NCBI RefSeq assembly: GCF_000719095.1
Contig: NZ_JOEH01000008.1
Location: 1 to 64,000, forward strand
Origin: Streptacidiphilus jeojiense
Lineage (GTDB): Bacteria > Actinomycetota > Actinomycetes > Streptomycetales > Streptomycetaceae
Direction: 5' to 3'
DNA length: 64,000 nucleotides
Shown piece after piece: positions 31,602 to 40,480 of this stretch. Position 1 is the first letter of the stretch, and every line of letters starts with the position of its first letter. The notes under the pieces are model-generated. The model worked only from the letters and a program-made list of their open reading frames with translations, made no database searches and had not been told where the DNA came from. The translations under genes were made by a program, and so were the position numbers.

Positions 31602-33551
31602 TCAGTCCGGGGTGACGATGGCGAAGTTCTGGTTCGGGGTGTCCAGCAGTGCGAAGAGCCGGGCGATCAGGGTGGAGTCGCCGGTCATGGTGATTCCGGT
31701 GCTGCCCTTGCCGGCCAGCAGGGCCAGCAGTTGGACCTTGGTCATCGTCATGGTCAGCCCGGCGTCCGGGTTCGCGGTGGTGTCGGTGGTCCAGGTGAGC
31801 ACGCCGTGGGCGAGGCGCAGGTGCCAGAAGACGCCGGCGACCAGCCAGTCGATCTGCAGCGCCGCGTCCCAGGCCCTGGGGCCGTTCAGCCGGACCGCGA
31901 TGCCGTCGATCAACTGGCCGACGGTGAGCGAGAGGTACATGTCGGGGCCGATGGTGGAGCCGGTGGCGGTCCTGATCCCGGCGGTCAGCTCCTGCGCGCC
32001 GGCCAGGTAGAAGTTGCGCCAGACCGCGTTCTCGGTGGCCTGACCCAGTCGGGTGTAGAGCTCGGCGAGTTGGGTCTTGGCCCGGGTGTCGCTCGGGTCG
32101 GCGAAGACCGCCTTGTTCAGCAGCGTGACCGCGAAGCGCAGGTCTCCCTTCCTGGCGTACTCGCCCGCCCGGCGCCGCACCGCGGCATTGCCGCCCAGGC
32201 AGTCCACCCAGCGCTTGGCGTCCTCGACCGGCGGGTGCTCCCACAGGTGCGCCGGATTGCCGTCGAACCAGCCCATGTAGCGCTGGTAGATGCCCTTGAC
32301 GTTGTGGTTCAGCGAGCCGTAGTAGCCGCGGTTGGCCCAGATCCGGTCCAGGGCCGGGGGCAGCTGCAGTGTCTCGGCGATCTCGGTGCCGGTCCAGCCC
32401 TGGTTGATCAGGCGCACCGTCTGGTCGTGCATGTAGGCGTACAGGTCGCGCTGGTGGGTCAGCAGTCCGACGATGCTGTCGTTGCCCCAGGTGGGCCAGT
32501 GGTGCGAGGCGAAGGCCACATCGGCCTTGCCGGTGTACAGGCCGATGGACTCGGTGAGGTAGCCGGCCCAGGCATGGGCGTCGCGGACCTCGGCGCCGCG
32601 CAGGGTGATGATGTTGTGCATGGTGTGGGTGGCGTTCTCGGCCATGCACACGGCCTTGAGGTCGGGGAAGAGGAAGTTCATCTCCTCCTGGCACTCGGTC
32701 CCCGGGGTCATCTGGAACTGGATCCGTACCCCGTCCAGGGTCACCTCCTGCCCGGTGGCCGAGATGTACTGGGTCGGCGCGATCAGTCCCACCGTGCCCA
32801 GCGAGACGGTCAGTCCCAGGCCGCAACCGATCTGCGCGGCGGCGCCGGTGGGCAGTTGGGCGCCGTACATGTAGGCGGCCCGGCGCGACATGGCGGTGCC
32901 GACGTAGATGTTCTCGGTGACCGCATGGTCCATGAACCCGGCGGGGGCCAGGATCGGCACGCTGCCCGCGCCGCCCGGGAGCACGCCGCGGCAGCCGCCG
33001 AAGTGGTCGATGTGCGGGTGGGTGTAGATCATCGCGGTGACCTGCCGGTCGCCGCGGTTCGCCCGGTAGAGCGCCAGGGCCGCCGCCGCGGTCTCGGCCG
33101 AGATCAGCGGGTCGATGACGATGATGCCCGTGTCGCCCTCGACGATGGTCATATTGGACAGGTCCAGGCCGCGGACCTGGTAGATCCGGTCGGTGACCTG
33201 GTAGAGACCCTGCCGGGAGAGCAGCTTGGCCTGCCGCCACAGGCTCGGGTCGGCGCCGGCCGGGGCCGTCCCGGTGAGGAAGGCGTAGGCGCCCGGGTCC
33301 CAGACCGTCCGGCCGGTGCTGTCGGTGATCTTGCCGGCCGGTACGGCCGCGATGAAGCCCCGGTCCGCGTCGGCGAAGTCGCTGGTGTCGCCGTAGGGCA
33401 GACCGCTGGTGTCGGTGGCGGACTCGGCGGGGCCGCCGGTGCCCGGTCCGGCTTGGGCCAGGGCCTGGGCGGTCTGCGGGTTGAGCGCGACGGCGGCAGC
33501 GGCCGCGCCCGCGGCGGCCGTGACGAAGCCGCGCCGGTTGATCGGAGTCAT
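31602..33551 (-). CDS. Secreted alkylsulfatase, metallo-beta-lactamase fold (SdsA1-like)
   Basis: 649-residue exported zinc hydrolase that should cleave alkyl sulfate esters such as dodecyl sulfate to alcohol and sulfate. N-terminus MTPINRRGFVTAAAG carries a Tat-type twin-arginine signal. The zinc motif is THPHIDHFGG (H178, H180, D182, H183), with further ligands expected in FLFPDLKAVCMAENATHTMHN (in part: CMAENATHTMHN). After it come the alkylsulfatase dimerisation region (DRIWANRGYYGSLNHNVK, MGWFDGNPAHLWEHPP) and a C-terminal SCP-2-like domain (GLTMTMTKVQLLALL). Length matches the family. Start has GTGAGG upstream. A perfect 9-bp-arm operator lies 70 bases upstream; its regulator is not in the window. 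Confidence 0.92.
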   Translation of the reverse strand: MTPINRRGFVTAAAGAAAAAVALNPQTAQALAQAGPGTGGPAESATDTSGLPYGDTSDFADADRGFIAAVPAGKITDSTGRTVWDPGAYAFLTGTAPAGADPSLWRQAKLLSRQGLYQVTDRIYQVRGLDLSNMTIVEGDTGIIVIDPLISAETAAAALALYRANRGDRQVTAMIYTHPHIDHFGGCRGVLPGGAGSVPILAPAGFMDHAVTENIYVGTAMSRRAAYMYGAQLPTGAAAQIGCGLGLTVSLGTVGLIAPTQYISATGQEVTLDGVRIQFQMTPGTECQEEMNFLFPDLKAVCMAENATHTMHNIITLRGAEVRDAHAWAGYLTESIGLYTGKADVAFASHHWPTWGNDSIVGLLTHQRDLYAYMHDQTVRLINQGWTGTEIAETLQLPPALDRIWANRGYYGSLNHNVKGIYQRYMGWFDGNPAHLWEHPPVEDAKRWVDCLGGNAAVRRRAGEYARKGDLRFAVTLLNKAVFADPSDTRAKTQLAELYTRLGQATENAVWRNFYLAGAQELTAGIRTATGSTIGPDMYLSLTVGQLIDGIAVRLNGPRAWDAALQIDWLVAGVFWHLRLAHGVLTWTTDTTANPDAGLTMTMTKVQLLALLAGKGSTGITMTGDSTLIARLFALLDTPNQNFAIVTPD

Positions 33552-33620
33552 GAGTGTGCGCCTCACGGAGGAGAGACGGGAGTCCCGCCGACGGCGGTGC
33601 CCCGAGTGATGGGCCCCCAC

Positions 33621-33641
33621 TATTGCAGTCGCACTGCAATA
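33621..33641. promoter_or_regulatory. Operator: 9-bp perfect inverted repeat upstream of alkylsulfatase
   Basis: TATTGCAGT and ACTGCAATA flank CGC, an exact 21-bp dyad 70 bases upstream of the alkylsulfatase start. Size and symmetry suit a TetR-family dimer. It lies at the left end of the 415-base divergent gap 33552-33966, far from the chitinase start. Confidence 0.7.
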
Positions 33642-33879
33642 CAAGTCAAGGGTTTCGGCGCGGCCGCCCACGCAGGCAGCACACACCCCACCACCGGCCC
33701 GGACCCGACCGCCACCAGCACCTTCGAGGCCGCCGGGAAGTCCACCACCCGGCTCCCGATCTGACCGCGCCTCACCTCACCTGCGCCAATCGACGCCTGG
33801 GTCCGGTGCCGCGCTCCCCGCCTTTCCAGACATCTTGACTGTACTCGTCCAGGCTGCTTCTCTAATACCTCACACGCCA

Positions 33880-33895
33880 CTTGGTCTAAACCAAT
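33880..33895. promoter_or_regulatory. DasR-responsive element (dre) upstream of chitinase
   Basis: The core TGGTCTAAACCA differs at one position from the known dre core TGGTCTAGACCA, and the flanks CT/AT keep symmetry. DasR, a GntR-type repressor released by amino-sugar phosphates, controls chitinase and N-acetylglucosamine genes in streptomycetes. The site is 72 bases upstream of the chitinase start. Confidence 0.75.
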
Positions 33896-33908
33896 GGCGA
33901 TCATCTCA

Positions 33909-33920
33909 TGAATCGATTCA
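33909..33920. promoter_or_regulatory. LacI-like operator TGAATCGATTCA (chitinase)
   Basis: A perfect 12-bp palindrome with central CG, 47 bases upstream of the chitinase start and just downstream of the dre. The TGAATCG half-site recurs upstream of the GH78-like gene (35647) and the GH76 gene (43365), which argues for one regulator. Central-CG palindromes are typical of LacI-family repressors of carbohydrate genes. Confidence 0.6.
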
Positions 33921-33966
33921 GAGCGGAGGTCGGATGCCGTCCGCCCGCATCGAAGAAAGAGGAAAG

Positions 33967-35592
33967 ATGTCCGCACGCAGAAAGTTCGTCTCCGTATTAT
34001 CAACCCTGGGGGTGATCGGGGCCGTCGCGGTCTCCGGATTCACCACCGCCGCCCCGGCGGTCGCGGCCTCGTCCCCCAACGCCTGGCCCGCCCATGTGTT
34101 CGCCCCCTTCGTGGACACCTGGTCGAACAATGTGACCCTCACCGAGGCCGCCAACACCTACGGCACCAAGTTCTTCACCATCGCCTTCGTCGACGGCACC
34201 GGCTGTCAGTGGTCGATCGGCGAGCAGAGCACCGTGCAGTCCGAGATCGACAGCCTCCGCGCCGTCGGCGGCGACGTCTCGGTGTCCTTCGGCGGCTACA
34301 CCACCGACAACAACCTGACCGAGCTGGGCGACTCCTGCTCCTCCCCCGAGGCGGCGGCGGCCCAGATCGAGTCGGTGGTCACCACCTTCAACCTGTCCCA
34401 CCTCGACTTCGACATCGAGGCGACCTCGCTGACCAACTCAACCGGCATCGACCGCCGCGACAAGGCCCTGGCCGAGGTCCGCTCCTGGGCGAGCTCCAAC
34501 GGCCGCTCGCTGTCGATCTCCTTCACCGTGCCGGCCACCTCCGGCGGCCTCAGCGGCGACGGGGTCAGCCTGCTCAACAACGCGCACGCCGACGGCTTCA
34601 CGCCCGACGTCGTCAACCTGATGACGATGGACTACGGAGCCTCCGGCGTCGAGATGGGCAACGCCGCCAACTCGGCCGTGGACGCCGCGGCCGGCCAGGT
34701 CGCCAGCGCCTTCGGCATCTCCTCGGCCGCGGCGTACGCCAAGCTCGGAAACACCCCGATGATCGGTCAGAACGACAGCGCCGGTGAGATCTTCACCCTC
34801 GCCGACGCAGCCAGCGTCGAGAGCTACGACGCGTCCAAGGGCATCGCCCTGCTGTCGTACTGGGACGAGAACCGCGACAACGGCGGCTGCCCCGGAACGA
34901 CCACGGCCTCGGGCACCTGCAGCGGCATCAGCCAGAGCACCGGCGACTTCGCCCGCGCCTTCCAGCCGTTCACCTCGGGCAGCAGCACCGGCGGCGGCTC
35001 CGGCTCCGGCAGCGCACTGGCCGGGACCTGGACCCAGTGCGCCTCCGAGAACGGCACCTGCGCCGTCGACGGGCACAAGACGGTGGCCTTCGGCGCCGCC
35101 GGCAAGTTCAACTACGGCACCCTGGGCAACTCCACCCCCTGCACCACCGGCGTCTTCGGCGACCCCGACCCGGGCGTGGTCAAGGCCTGCTACACCGAGA
35201 CACCCCCACCGGCCTCCAACACCTGGACCTCCTGCGCCGCCGAGAACGGCAGCTGCTCCTTCGCTGGCGTCATGACCGTGGCCTACGGAGCCAACGGCTC
35301 CTACAACTACGCCACCCTGCCCGGCGGCACCACCTGCTCCAACTCCGTCTTCGGCGACCCCGCCTCCGGCAGCGTCAAGTCCTGCTACGTGATCGCACCC
35401 CCGCCGTCCTTCACCACCTGGACCAGCTGCGCCGCCGAGAACGGCAGCTGCTCCTTCAGCGGCACCCACGAGGTCGCCTACGGAGCCAACGGCCAGTACT
35501 CCTACCAGGCCGTCACCAACGCGACCGGGTGCAGCAATTCGGTATTCGGCGACCCCATTCCGGGGACGGTCAAGAGCTGCTACGTGCAGTAG
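33967..35592 (+). CDS. Secreted GH18 chitinase with triple C-terminal repeat
   Basis: 541-residue exported chitinase. ATG 33967 follows AGAGGAAAG; signal peptide about 1-34 ends APAVAA. The GH18 barrel has SVSFGGY (105-111), the catalytic motif LDFDIEA with D147, D149 and E151 (general acid), and later VNLMTMDYG and LLSYWDENRD. It resembles the short bacterial chitinases in which the catalytic domain is about 300 residues. A Gly/Ser linker (GSSTGGGSGSGSA) leads to three tandem repeats of about 60 residues (354-541), probably carbohydrate-binding. Expression should respond to amino sugars through the dre and to a second regulator through TGAATCGATTCA. Confidence 0.9.
   Translation: MSARRKFVSVLSTLGVIGAVAVSGFTTAAPAVAASSPNAWPAHVFAPFVDTWSNNVTLTEAANTYGTKFFTIAFVDGTGCQWSIGEQSTVQSEIDSLRAVGGDVSVSFGGYTTDNNLTELGDSCSSPEAAAAQIESVVTTFNLSHLDFDIEATSLTNSTGIDRRDKALAEVRSWASSNGRSLSISFTVPATSGGLSGDGVSLLNNAHADGFTPDVVNLMTMDYGASGVEMGNAANSAVDAAAGQVASAFGISSAAAYAKLGNTPMIGQNDSAGEIFTLADAASVESYDASKGIALLSYWDENRDNGGCPGTTTASGTCSGISQSTGDFARAFQPFTSGSSTGGGSGSGSALAGTWTQCASENGTCAVDGHKTVAFGAAGKFNYGTLGNSTPCTTGVFGDPDPGVVKACYTETPPPASNTWTSCAAENGSCSFAGVMTVAYGANGSYNYATLPGGTTCSNSVFGDPASGSVKSCYVIAPPPSFTTWTSCAAENGSCSFSGTHEVAYGANGQYSYQAVTNATGCSNSVFGDPIPGTVKSCYVQ
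35026..35589 (+). repeat. Three tandem ~60-residue, four-Cys repeats (chitinase C-terminus)
   Basis: Each unit starts TWT(Q/S)CA-ENG-C, contains VA(F/Y)GA-G and ends VFGDP-G--K-CY. Four cysteines per unit suggest two disulfides. The same three units, in the same order, end the GH78-like protein (37820-38383); corresponding units across the two proteins are more alike than neighbours within one. I do not recognise the domain by name with certainty; substrate binding is the likely role. Confidence 0.8.
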
Positions 35593-35646
35593 CCCTGCAG
35601 CACATCCCACGCACAATTCCGACGGCGGCATGCAACACCCCGACAA

Positions 35647-35658
35647 TGAATCGTTACA
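35647..35658. promoter_or_regulatory. LacI-like operator TGAATCGTTACA (GH78-like gene)
   Basis: Twelve bases sharing TGAATCG with the chitinase and GH76 sites; the right half TTACA is a weaker match. It lies 71 bases upstream of the GH78-like start, in the 136-base gap after the chitinase gene, so this gene may have its own promoter. Confidence 0.5.
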
Positions 35659-35728
35659 TGTCGCCGTCGAACCCCTCTGGTGGACGGAGCCCCGCTCCGT
35701 CCACCACCCCCATGAGGAAGGCTGGACG

Positions 35729-38386
35729 ATGTCCCGAGTCCCCCTGCATCGCGCGTACCGCCTCGCGCTGACCGTCAGCGCCTGCACCGCCCTGCTCGTC
35801 GCGCCCACCCTCGGATCGCCCGACCGGGCGACCGCCGCCTCGGCGACCGATCCGGGCAGCGCCTACAACCTCTCGCCCACCTCGCGGACCCTGTCCCCGG
35901 CCTCCGTCCACAGCACCACCGGGACCGTCAGCAGCCCGTCCAACCTGCTGTCCGGCCAGTCCACCCGGCTGACCGGACAGGGCTCCGCGGTCACCCTGGA
36001 CTTCGGCAAGGAGGTCGGCGGCATCGTCACCCTGCACTTCGCCGGCTCCAGCAACAGCAGCCAGAGCGTCGGGCTGGCCTTCACCGAGTCGCCCCAGTAC
36101 ATCGGCACCAGCAGCGACAACTCCGCCGGCGGCACCGACGGCGCCATCTACGCCACCGTCTCGGGCTCAGGCAGCTACACCATGCCCACCGACAAGCTCC
36201 GCGGCGGCTTCCGCTACCTGACCCTCTTCCTCAACTCGTCCGGCTGGGTGGACCTCAACGGCGTCTCGCTCAACTTCACCGCGGCGCCGGGCGTCAGCGA
36301 CCCGGCCGCCTACCCCGACTACTTCTACTCCAACGACGACCTGCTCAACCGGATCTGGTACGCGGGCGCCTACACCGTGCAGCTGAACACCATCGACCCC
36401 ACCCAGGGCCGGGTCTACCCGCCGGTGTCCTCGGGCTGGGAGAACAACGGCACGGTCGGCTCGGGCAGCGAGGTGCTGGTGGACGGCGCCAAGCGGGACC
36501 GCTCCATCTGGTCCGGCGACCTGGGCATCTCCACCCCCACCGCCTACGTCAGCACCGGCGACACCCTCGGCACCCGCAACTCGCTGAACGCGCTCTATGC
36601 GGACCAGAAGTCGTCCGGCGAACTCCCTTGGGGCGGACCGGGGTTCAACCTCTACAGCTCCGACACCTACCACATGTGGACGCTGATCGGCACATCGAGC
36701 TACTACCTGGAGACGGCCGACAAGGGCTGGCTCGACAGCATCTGGTCGCAGTACCAGCGCGGCGTCAGCTTCATCACCGCCAAGGTCGACGGCAACGGAC
36801 TGCTCGACGTCACCGGCACCAACGACTGGGCCCGCGGCGACCAGGGCGGTGAGAACATCGAGGCCAACGCCATGCTCTACCACGTGCTGAGCACCGGCGC
36901 CTCGTTGGCGCAGGTCGAGGGCAACAGCTCGCTGGCGAGCAGCTACAGCAGCCAGGCCGCCGCCCTGCGCACCCAGATCAACGCGCGGCTCTGGGACTCG
37001 GGCACCGGGGCCTACCGGGACAACCCCAGCAGCACCCTGCACCCGCAGGACGGCAACTCACTGGCCGTCTGGTACGGCGTGGTCCCCTCCGCGACCCAGG
37101 CCACCAGCATCGCCACCTACCTGCGCGGCAACTGGAGCAGCATCGGCGCGAAGACCCCGGAGTTCAACGGCAACATCTCACCGTTCGCCGGCTCCATGGA
37201 GGTGTACGCGCACTTCACCGCCGACGACGACACCAACGCGCTGAACCTGATCCGCTCCGAGTGGGGCTACATGCTCAACTCGCCCATCGGCACCGGCAGC
37301 ACCTTCTGGGAGGGCTACGGCGCCGACGGAACCCTGTCCGCCTACCCGGGCTCGTTCACCAGCATGGCGCACGGCTGGTCCACCGGGCCGACCGGCGCCC
37401 TGACCACGGACGTGCTCGGCATCGCGCCGACCGCCGCCGCCGGCGTCGGCTACCAGGTGGTCCCGCACCCCGGCGACCTCACTCACGTCGAGGGCACGCT
37501 GACCGTCGCGACCGGAAAGTCGATCCACGTCAGCTACGACCACCCGACCGACGGCAGCTTCGCCATGCAGGTCGACAGCTCCAGCAACAGCGGGTCGACC
37601 GGAGTGATCGCCGTCCCCCGGTTCGGGCAGGACCACGTGGTGAGCGTCAACGGCGCCACCGTCTGGAACGGCAGCTCCTTCACCGCCACCACCGGCATCA
37701 CCAGCGCCGACCAGGACGCCGACTACATCTACCTGCGCGGCGTCGCACCGGGCTCCTACAGCGTCAGCTACCCGGCCACCGGCACCATCTCGCCCACCCA
37801 GTACCAGGCCCTGCCCGGCAGTTGGACCCAGTGCGCGGTCGAGAACGGCACCTGCGCGGTCGACGGGCACAAGACGGTGGCCTTCGGCGCCGCCGGCAGG
37901 TTCAACTACGCCACCCTGGGCAGCTCGACCGCCTGCACCACCGGCGTCTTCGGCGACCCCGACCCCGGCACCGCGAAGGCCTGCTACACCGAGACCCCGC
38001 CACCGGCCTCCAACACCTGGACGTCGTGTGCTGCCGAGAACGCCACCTGCTCCTTCTCCGGCGTCATGACCGTGGCCTACGGAGCCAACGGCTCCTACAA
38101 CTACGCCACCCTGCCCGGCGGCGCCTCCTGCTCCAACGCCACCTTCGGCGATCCGGCCTCCGGCAGCGTCAAGTCCTGCTACCTGACCGGCGCCCCGCCC
38201 TCCTTCACCACCTGGACCAGCTGCGCCGCCGAGAGCGGCACCTGCTCGTTCAGCGGCACCCACGAGGTCGCCTACGGGGCCAACGGACAGTACTACTACC
38301 AGTCCCTCACCGGCGGCACCGCCTGCGGCAACAGCGTGTTCGGCGACCCGATCCCGGGCACAGCCAAGCTCTGCTACGTCCAGTGA
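35729..38386 (+). CDS. Secreted GH78-like alpha-L-rhamnosidase with triple C-terminal repeat
   Basis: 885 residues; ATG 35729 has AGGAAGG upstream and a signal peptide of about 35 residues. A beta-sandwich region (about 50-185) is followed by an (alpha/alpha)6 barrel: FYSNDDLLNRIWYAGAYTVQL (in part), LVDGAKRDRSIWSGDLG, the GH78-type substrate loop in place of the usual DCPQRERxGWxGD, and FWEGYGADG, a candidate general-acid Glu. A C-terminal beta domain precedes three repeats (698-885) shared with the chitinase. It should remove terminal alpha-L-rhamnose or a related sugar outside the cell. The altered loop means the sugar specificity is uncertain. Confidence 0.83.
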   Translation: MSRVPLHRAYRLALTVSACTALLVAPTLGSPDRATAASATDPGSAYNLSPTSRTLSPASVHSTTGTVSSPSNLLSGQSTRLTGQGSAVTLDFGKEVGGIVTLHFAGSSNSSQSVGLAFTESPQYIGTSSDNSAGGTDGAIYATVSGSGSYTMPTDKLRGGFRYLTLFLNSSGWVDLNGVSLNFTAAPGVSDPAAYPDYFYSNDDLLNRIWYAGAYTVQLNTIDPTQGRVYPPVSSGWENNGTVGSGSEVLVDGAKRDRSIWSGDLGISTPTAYVSTGDTLGTRNSLNALYADQKSSGELPWGGPGFNLYSSDTYHMWTLIGTSSYYLETADKGWLDSIWSQYQRGVSFITAKVDGNGLLDVTGTNDWARGDQGGENIEANAMLYHVLSTGASLAQVEGNSSLASSYSSQAAALRTQINARLWDSGTGAYRDNPSSTLHPQDGNSLAVWYGVVPSATQATSIATYLRGNWSSIGAKTPEFNGNISPFAGSMEVYAHFTADDDTNALNLIRSEWGYMLNSPIGTGSTFWEGYGADGTLSAYPGSFTSMAHGWSTGPTGALTTDVLGIAPTAAAGVGYQVVPHPGDLTHVEGTLTVATGKSIHVSYDHPTDGSFAMQVDSSSNSGSTGVIAVPRFGQDHVVSVNGATVWNGSSFTATTGITSADQDADYIYLRGVAPGSYSVSYPATGTISPTQYQALPGSWTQCAVENGTCAVDGHKTVAFGAAGRFNYATLGSSTACTTGVFGDPDPGTAKACYTETPPPASNTWTSCAAENATCSFSGVMTVAYGANGSYNYATLPGGASCSNATFGDPASGSVKSCYLTGAPPSFTTWTSCAAESGTCSFSGTHEVAYGANGQYYYQSLTGGTACGNSVFGDPIPGTAKLCYVQ
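37820..38383 (+). repeat. Three tandem ~60-residue, four-Cys repeats (GH78-like C-terminus)
   Basis: Copy of the module at 35026-35589, unit by unit in the same order; for example the first units share CAVDGHKTVAFGAAG and CTTGVFGDPDPG. DNA similarity is also high, including silent positions, which suggests recent duplication or gene conversion. Confidence 0.8.
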
Positions 38387-38406
38387 CGCAAGGGTGACGT
38401 CCGACA

Positions 38407-38446
38407 GCGTCCGCGGCCGATTCGAACACGGGTCGGCCGCGGACGC
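38407..38446. terminator. Terminator after GH78-like gene
   Basis: A perfect 14-bp stem, GCGTCCGCGGCCGA with TCGGCCGCGGACGC, and a 12-base loop start 21 bases after the stop codon. It separates the hydrolase genes from the two-component system that begins at 38492. Confidence 0.85.
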
Positions 38447-38491
38447 GTCGGTTCCGTGCGCCGAACGGGTCCGCAGGTAGGGTGAGCCGTC

Positions 38492-39157
38492 ATGCGCGTG
38501 CTCGTGGTGGAAGACGATCCCGGACTCGGCCCCGCGATCGCGGCAGGGCTGCGCGCCGCGGGTTTCGCGGCCGACCTCGCGCAACGGCTCGACGAGGCCG
38601 ACCTCAAGGTGTCGGTCAACGCCTACGACTGCGTCGTCGCCGACCGCGGCCTGCCCGACGGCGACGCCCTGGACCTGCTCAAGGTGTGGCGGGGCGCCGG
38701 CCGGACCTTCCCGGTGCTGATGCTCACCGCCTTCGGCTCCCTCGACGACCGGGTCACCGGCTTCGAACACGGCGCCGACGACTACCTCGTCAAACCCTTC
38801 GCAATGGCCGAGCTGACCGCGCGGGTACGCGCGCTGTGCCGCCGGGACCAGCCGCCGCGCCTTCCCGAGCTCACCGTCGGCGACGTGACCATGGACCTGC
38901 CGCGCCGCCGGGTGCGCCGCGCCGGCGTGCTGCTCACCCTCACCGCCAAGGAGTTCGCCGTACTCGAGGCGCTGATGCTCAAGGCCGGGCAGGTGCTGAC
39001 CCGCAGCGAGCTGATCGAGAGCTGCTGGGACGAGCTGAGCGACCCGATGTCCAACGTGGTCGACGTGGTGATCCGCCAGCTGCGCCGCAAGCTGGGGCCG
39101 CCCGACCTGATCGAGGCCGTCCGGGGCAGCGGCTACCGCATCGGCGAGCCGGAGTGA
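38492..39157 (+). CDS. OmpR-family response regulator
   Basis: 221 residues. Receiver domain with E7/D8/D9, phosphoacceptor D51 in CVVADRGLPDGDAL, MLTAFGS and K in DDYLVKPFAMAEL; winged helix with LTAKEFAVLEALML, MSNVVDVVIRQLRRKLG and VRGSGYRI. Ribosome binding site GGTAGGGTGA. Seven bases separate it from the kinase gene, so they form one operon. It sits in the middle of the glycosidase block and is followed by the GH26-like lipoprotein gene, suggesting control of envelope or saccharide response; no direct-repeat box was found upstream. Confidence 0.9.
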   Translation: MRVLVVEDDPGLGPAIAAGLRAAGFAADLAQRLDEADLKVSVNAYDCVVADRGLPDGDALDLLKVWRGAGRTFPVLMLTAFGSLDDRVTGFEHGADDYLVKPFAMAELTARVRALCRRDQPPRLPELTVGDVTMDLPRRRVRRAGVLLTLTAKEFAVLEALMLKAGQVLTRSELIESCWDELSDPMSNVVDVVIRQLRRKLGPPDLIEAVRGSGYRIGEPE

Positions 39158-39164
39158 GCCCCGA

Positions 39165-40436
39165 GTGACCGCCGACCGCCCGGCCGTCGCCAGGCTGCAC
39201 CGGATGCGTTGGTCGATGACGCCGCTGTACGCGGCCTGCAGCGCCGCCTGCCTGATCGCACTGGTGTTCATAGCCGCCGCCATCGACACCCGCTCCCGGG
39301 CCCACAGCCTCGACTCCGAGGTGGCCGGCCACGCCGAGGCGCTGTCCCGTGCCGTCTGGATGGACCAGGGCGTGCTGCACCTGGAGCCGCTGTCGGAGGA
39401 CGAGCTGGCCGGTGCCTCCACCGTCACCGCAGTGATCCAGCGCAGCGGCGACAGCCCGGTCCGGGTCCGCTGGGTCCGCCCCTCCTCCGGCACCGCGCTG
39501 CCGGCAGCGGCGGGGCTCGACGCACTGTGGGCGGCCACGGTCCGGACGCAGACGACGTACCTGGCCACGGTGGCGGCAGCCGACGGCAGAAAGCTGCGCT
39601 GGGCCGCGGCACCGGTGTGGGACGCCGACGACATCGGCGCCGTCGTCCTCACCGCGATCGACCCCGGGCCCCGGGAACAGAGCCACCAGGAACTGCTCCG
39701 CTGGCTCGCCGCCGGCTGCGCCGCGCTGGTGCTCATCTCGGCCGGAACCGGTCACCTGCTGTCCGGACGCAGCATGCGTCCGGCGCTGCGGGCGCTGGAC
39801 CAGCAGGAACAGTTCCTGGCCGAGGCGGCCCACGAACTGCGTACCCCGCTGGCCACCCTGCGCCTGGTGTTGGAGGCCGGCAGCGCCGAACCGGACCGCT
39901 CGGCCCCGGCGACGCCTGAGGCGGTCCGGCTGGTCGACCACATGGGCCGCCTGGTGGCCGGGCTGCTGGTCCGGGCCCGGATCGAGGCGGGCAGCCGTGA
40001 ACTGGAGCTCACCCCGCTGCGGCTGGACCAGTTGGTCGAGCAGGTGGTCGACGAGCTGCCCGACGACGGCGCCGAGGTCACCGTGCGCACCGAGCCGACC
40101 GTCGTACGCGGCGATCCCGACCTGCTCGCGCAGGCGGTGCGCAACCTGATCGAGAACGCACTGCGCCACGGCGCCGCAGCCGACCGGGCGGCGTCGGTGC
40201 AGGTCGACGTCGCGGCGGGCACGGTGCGGGTCCGGGACCACGGTCCGGGCATCGCCGCCGCCGAGCGCGAGCGGATCTTCGGGGAGCGGGTCGCCGGGCG
40301 GCCCGGCGGCACCGGTATCGGCCTGGCCATCGTGCGGTGGGTCGCCGAACTCCACGGCGGAACGGCCGACGCGACCGAGGCACCCGGAGGCGGAGCCCTG
40401 CTCACCCTGGTGATCCCCGAGCACATCCCGTCCTGA
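39165..40436 (+). CDS. Sensor histidine kinase
   Basis: 423 residues from GTG. Spans at about 22-42 and 185-205 enclose an extracytoplasmic domain of about 140 residues without cysteines; HisKA has H223 in LAEAAHELRTPLATL; HATPase_c follows (NLIENALRHGAA, VRDHGPGIAAAERERIFGE, GGTGIGLAIVRWV). There is no obvious HAMP domain. Cognate to the preceding regulator. The GH26-like gene begins 44 bases after its stop and may be in the same transcript. Confidence 0.88.
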   Translation: MTADRPAVARLHRMRWSMTPLYAACSAACLIALVFIAAAIDTRSRAHSLDSEVAGHAEALSRAVWMDQGVLHLEPLSEDELAGASTVTAVIQRSGDSPVRVRWVRPSSGTALPAAAGLDALWAATVRTQTTYLATVAAADGRKLRWAAAPVWDADDIGAVVLTAIDPGPREQSHQELLRWLAAGCAALVLISAGTGHLLSGRSMRPALRALDQQEQFLAEAAHELRTPLATLRLVLEAGSAEPDRSAPATPEAVRLVDHMGRLVAGLLVRARIEAGSRELELTPLRLDQLVEQVVDELPDDGAEVTVRTEPTVVRGDPDLLAQAVRNLIENALRHGAAADRAASVQVDVAAGTVRVRDHGPGIAAAERERIFGERVAGRPGGTGIGLAIVRWVAELHGGTADATEAPGGGALLTLVIPEHIPS

Positions 40437-40480
40437 CCCACCTCATCGTCTCCTCATCAACCGGTCGCCATCCTGGGCCC

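Noticed and set aside
33835..33866. TTGACT with TCTAAT as chitinase promoter hexamers.
   Set aside because: The spacing is 20 bases, too long for a standard sigma-70 promoter and there is no dyad in the spacer; transcription start data are required.
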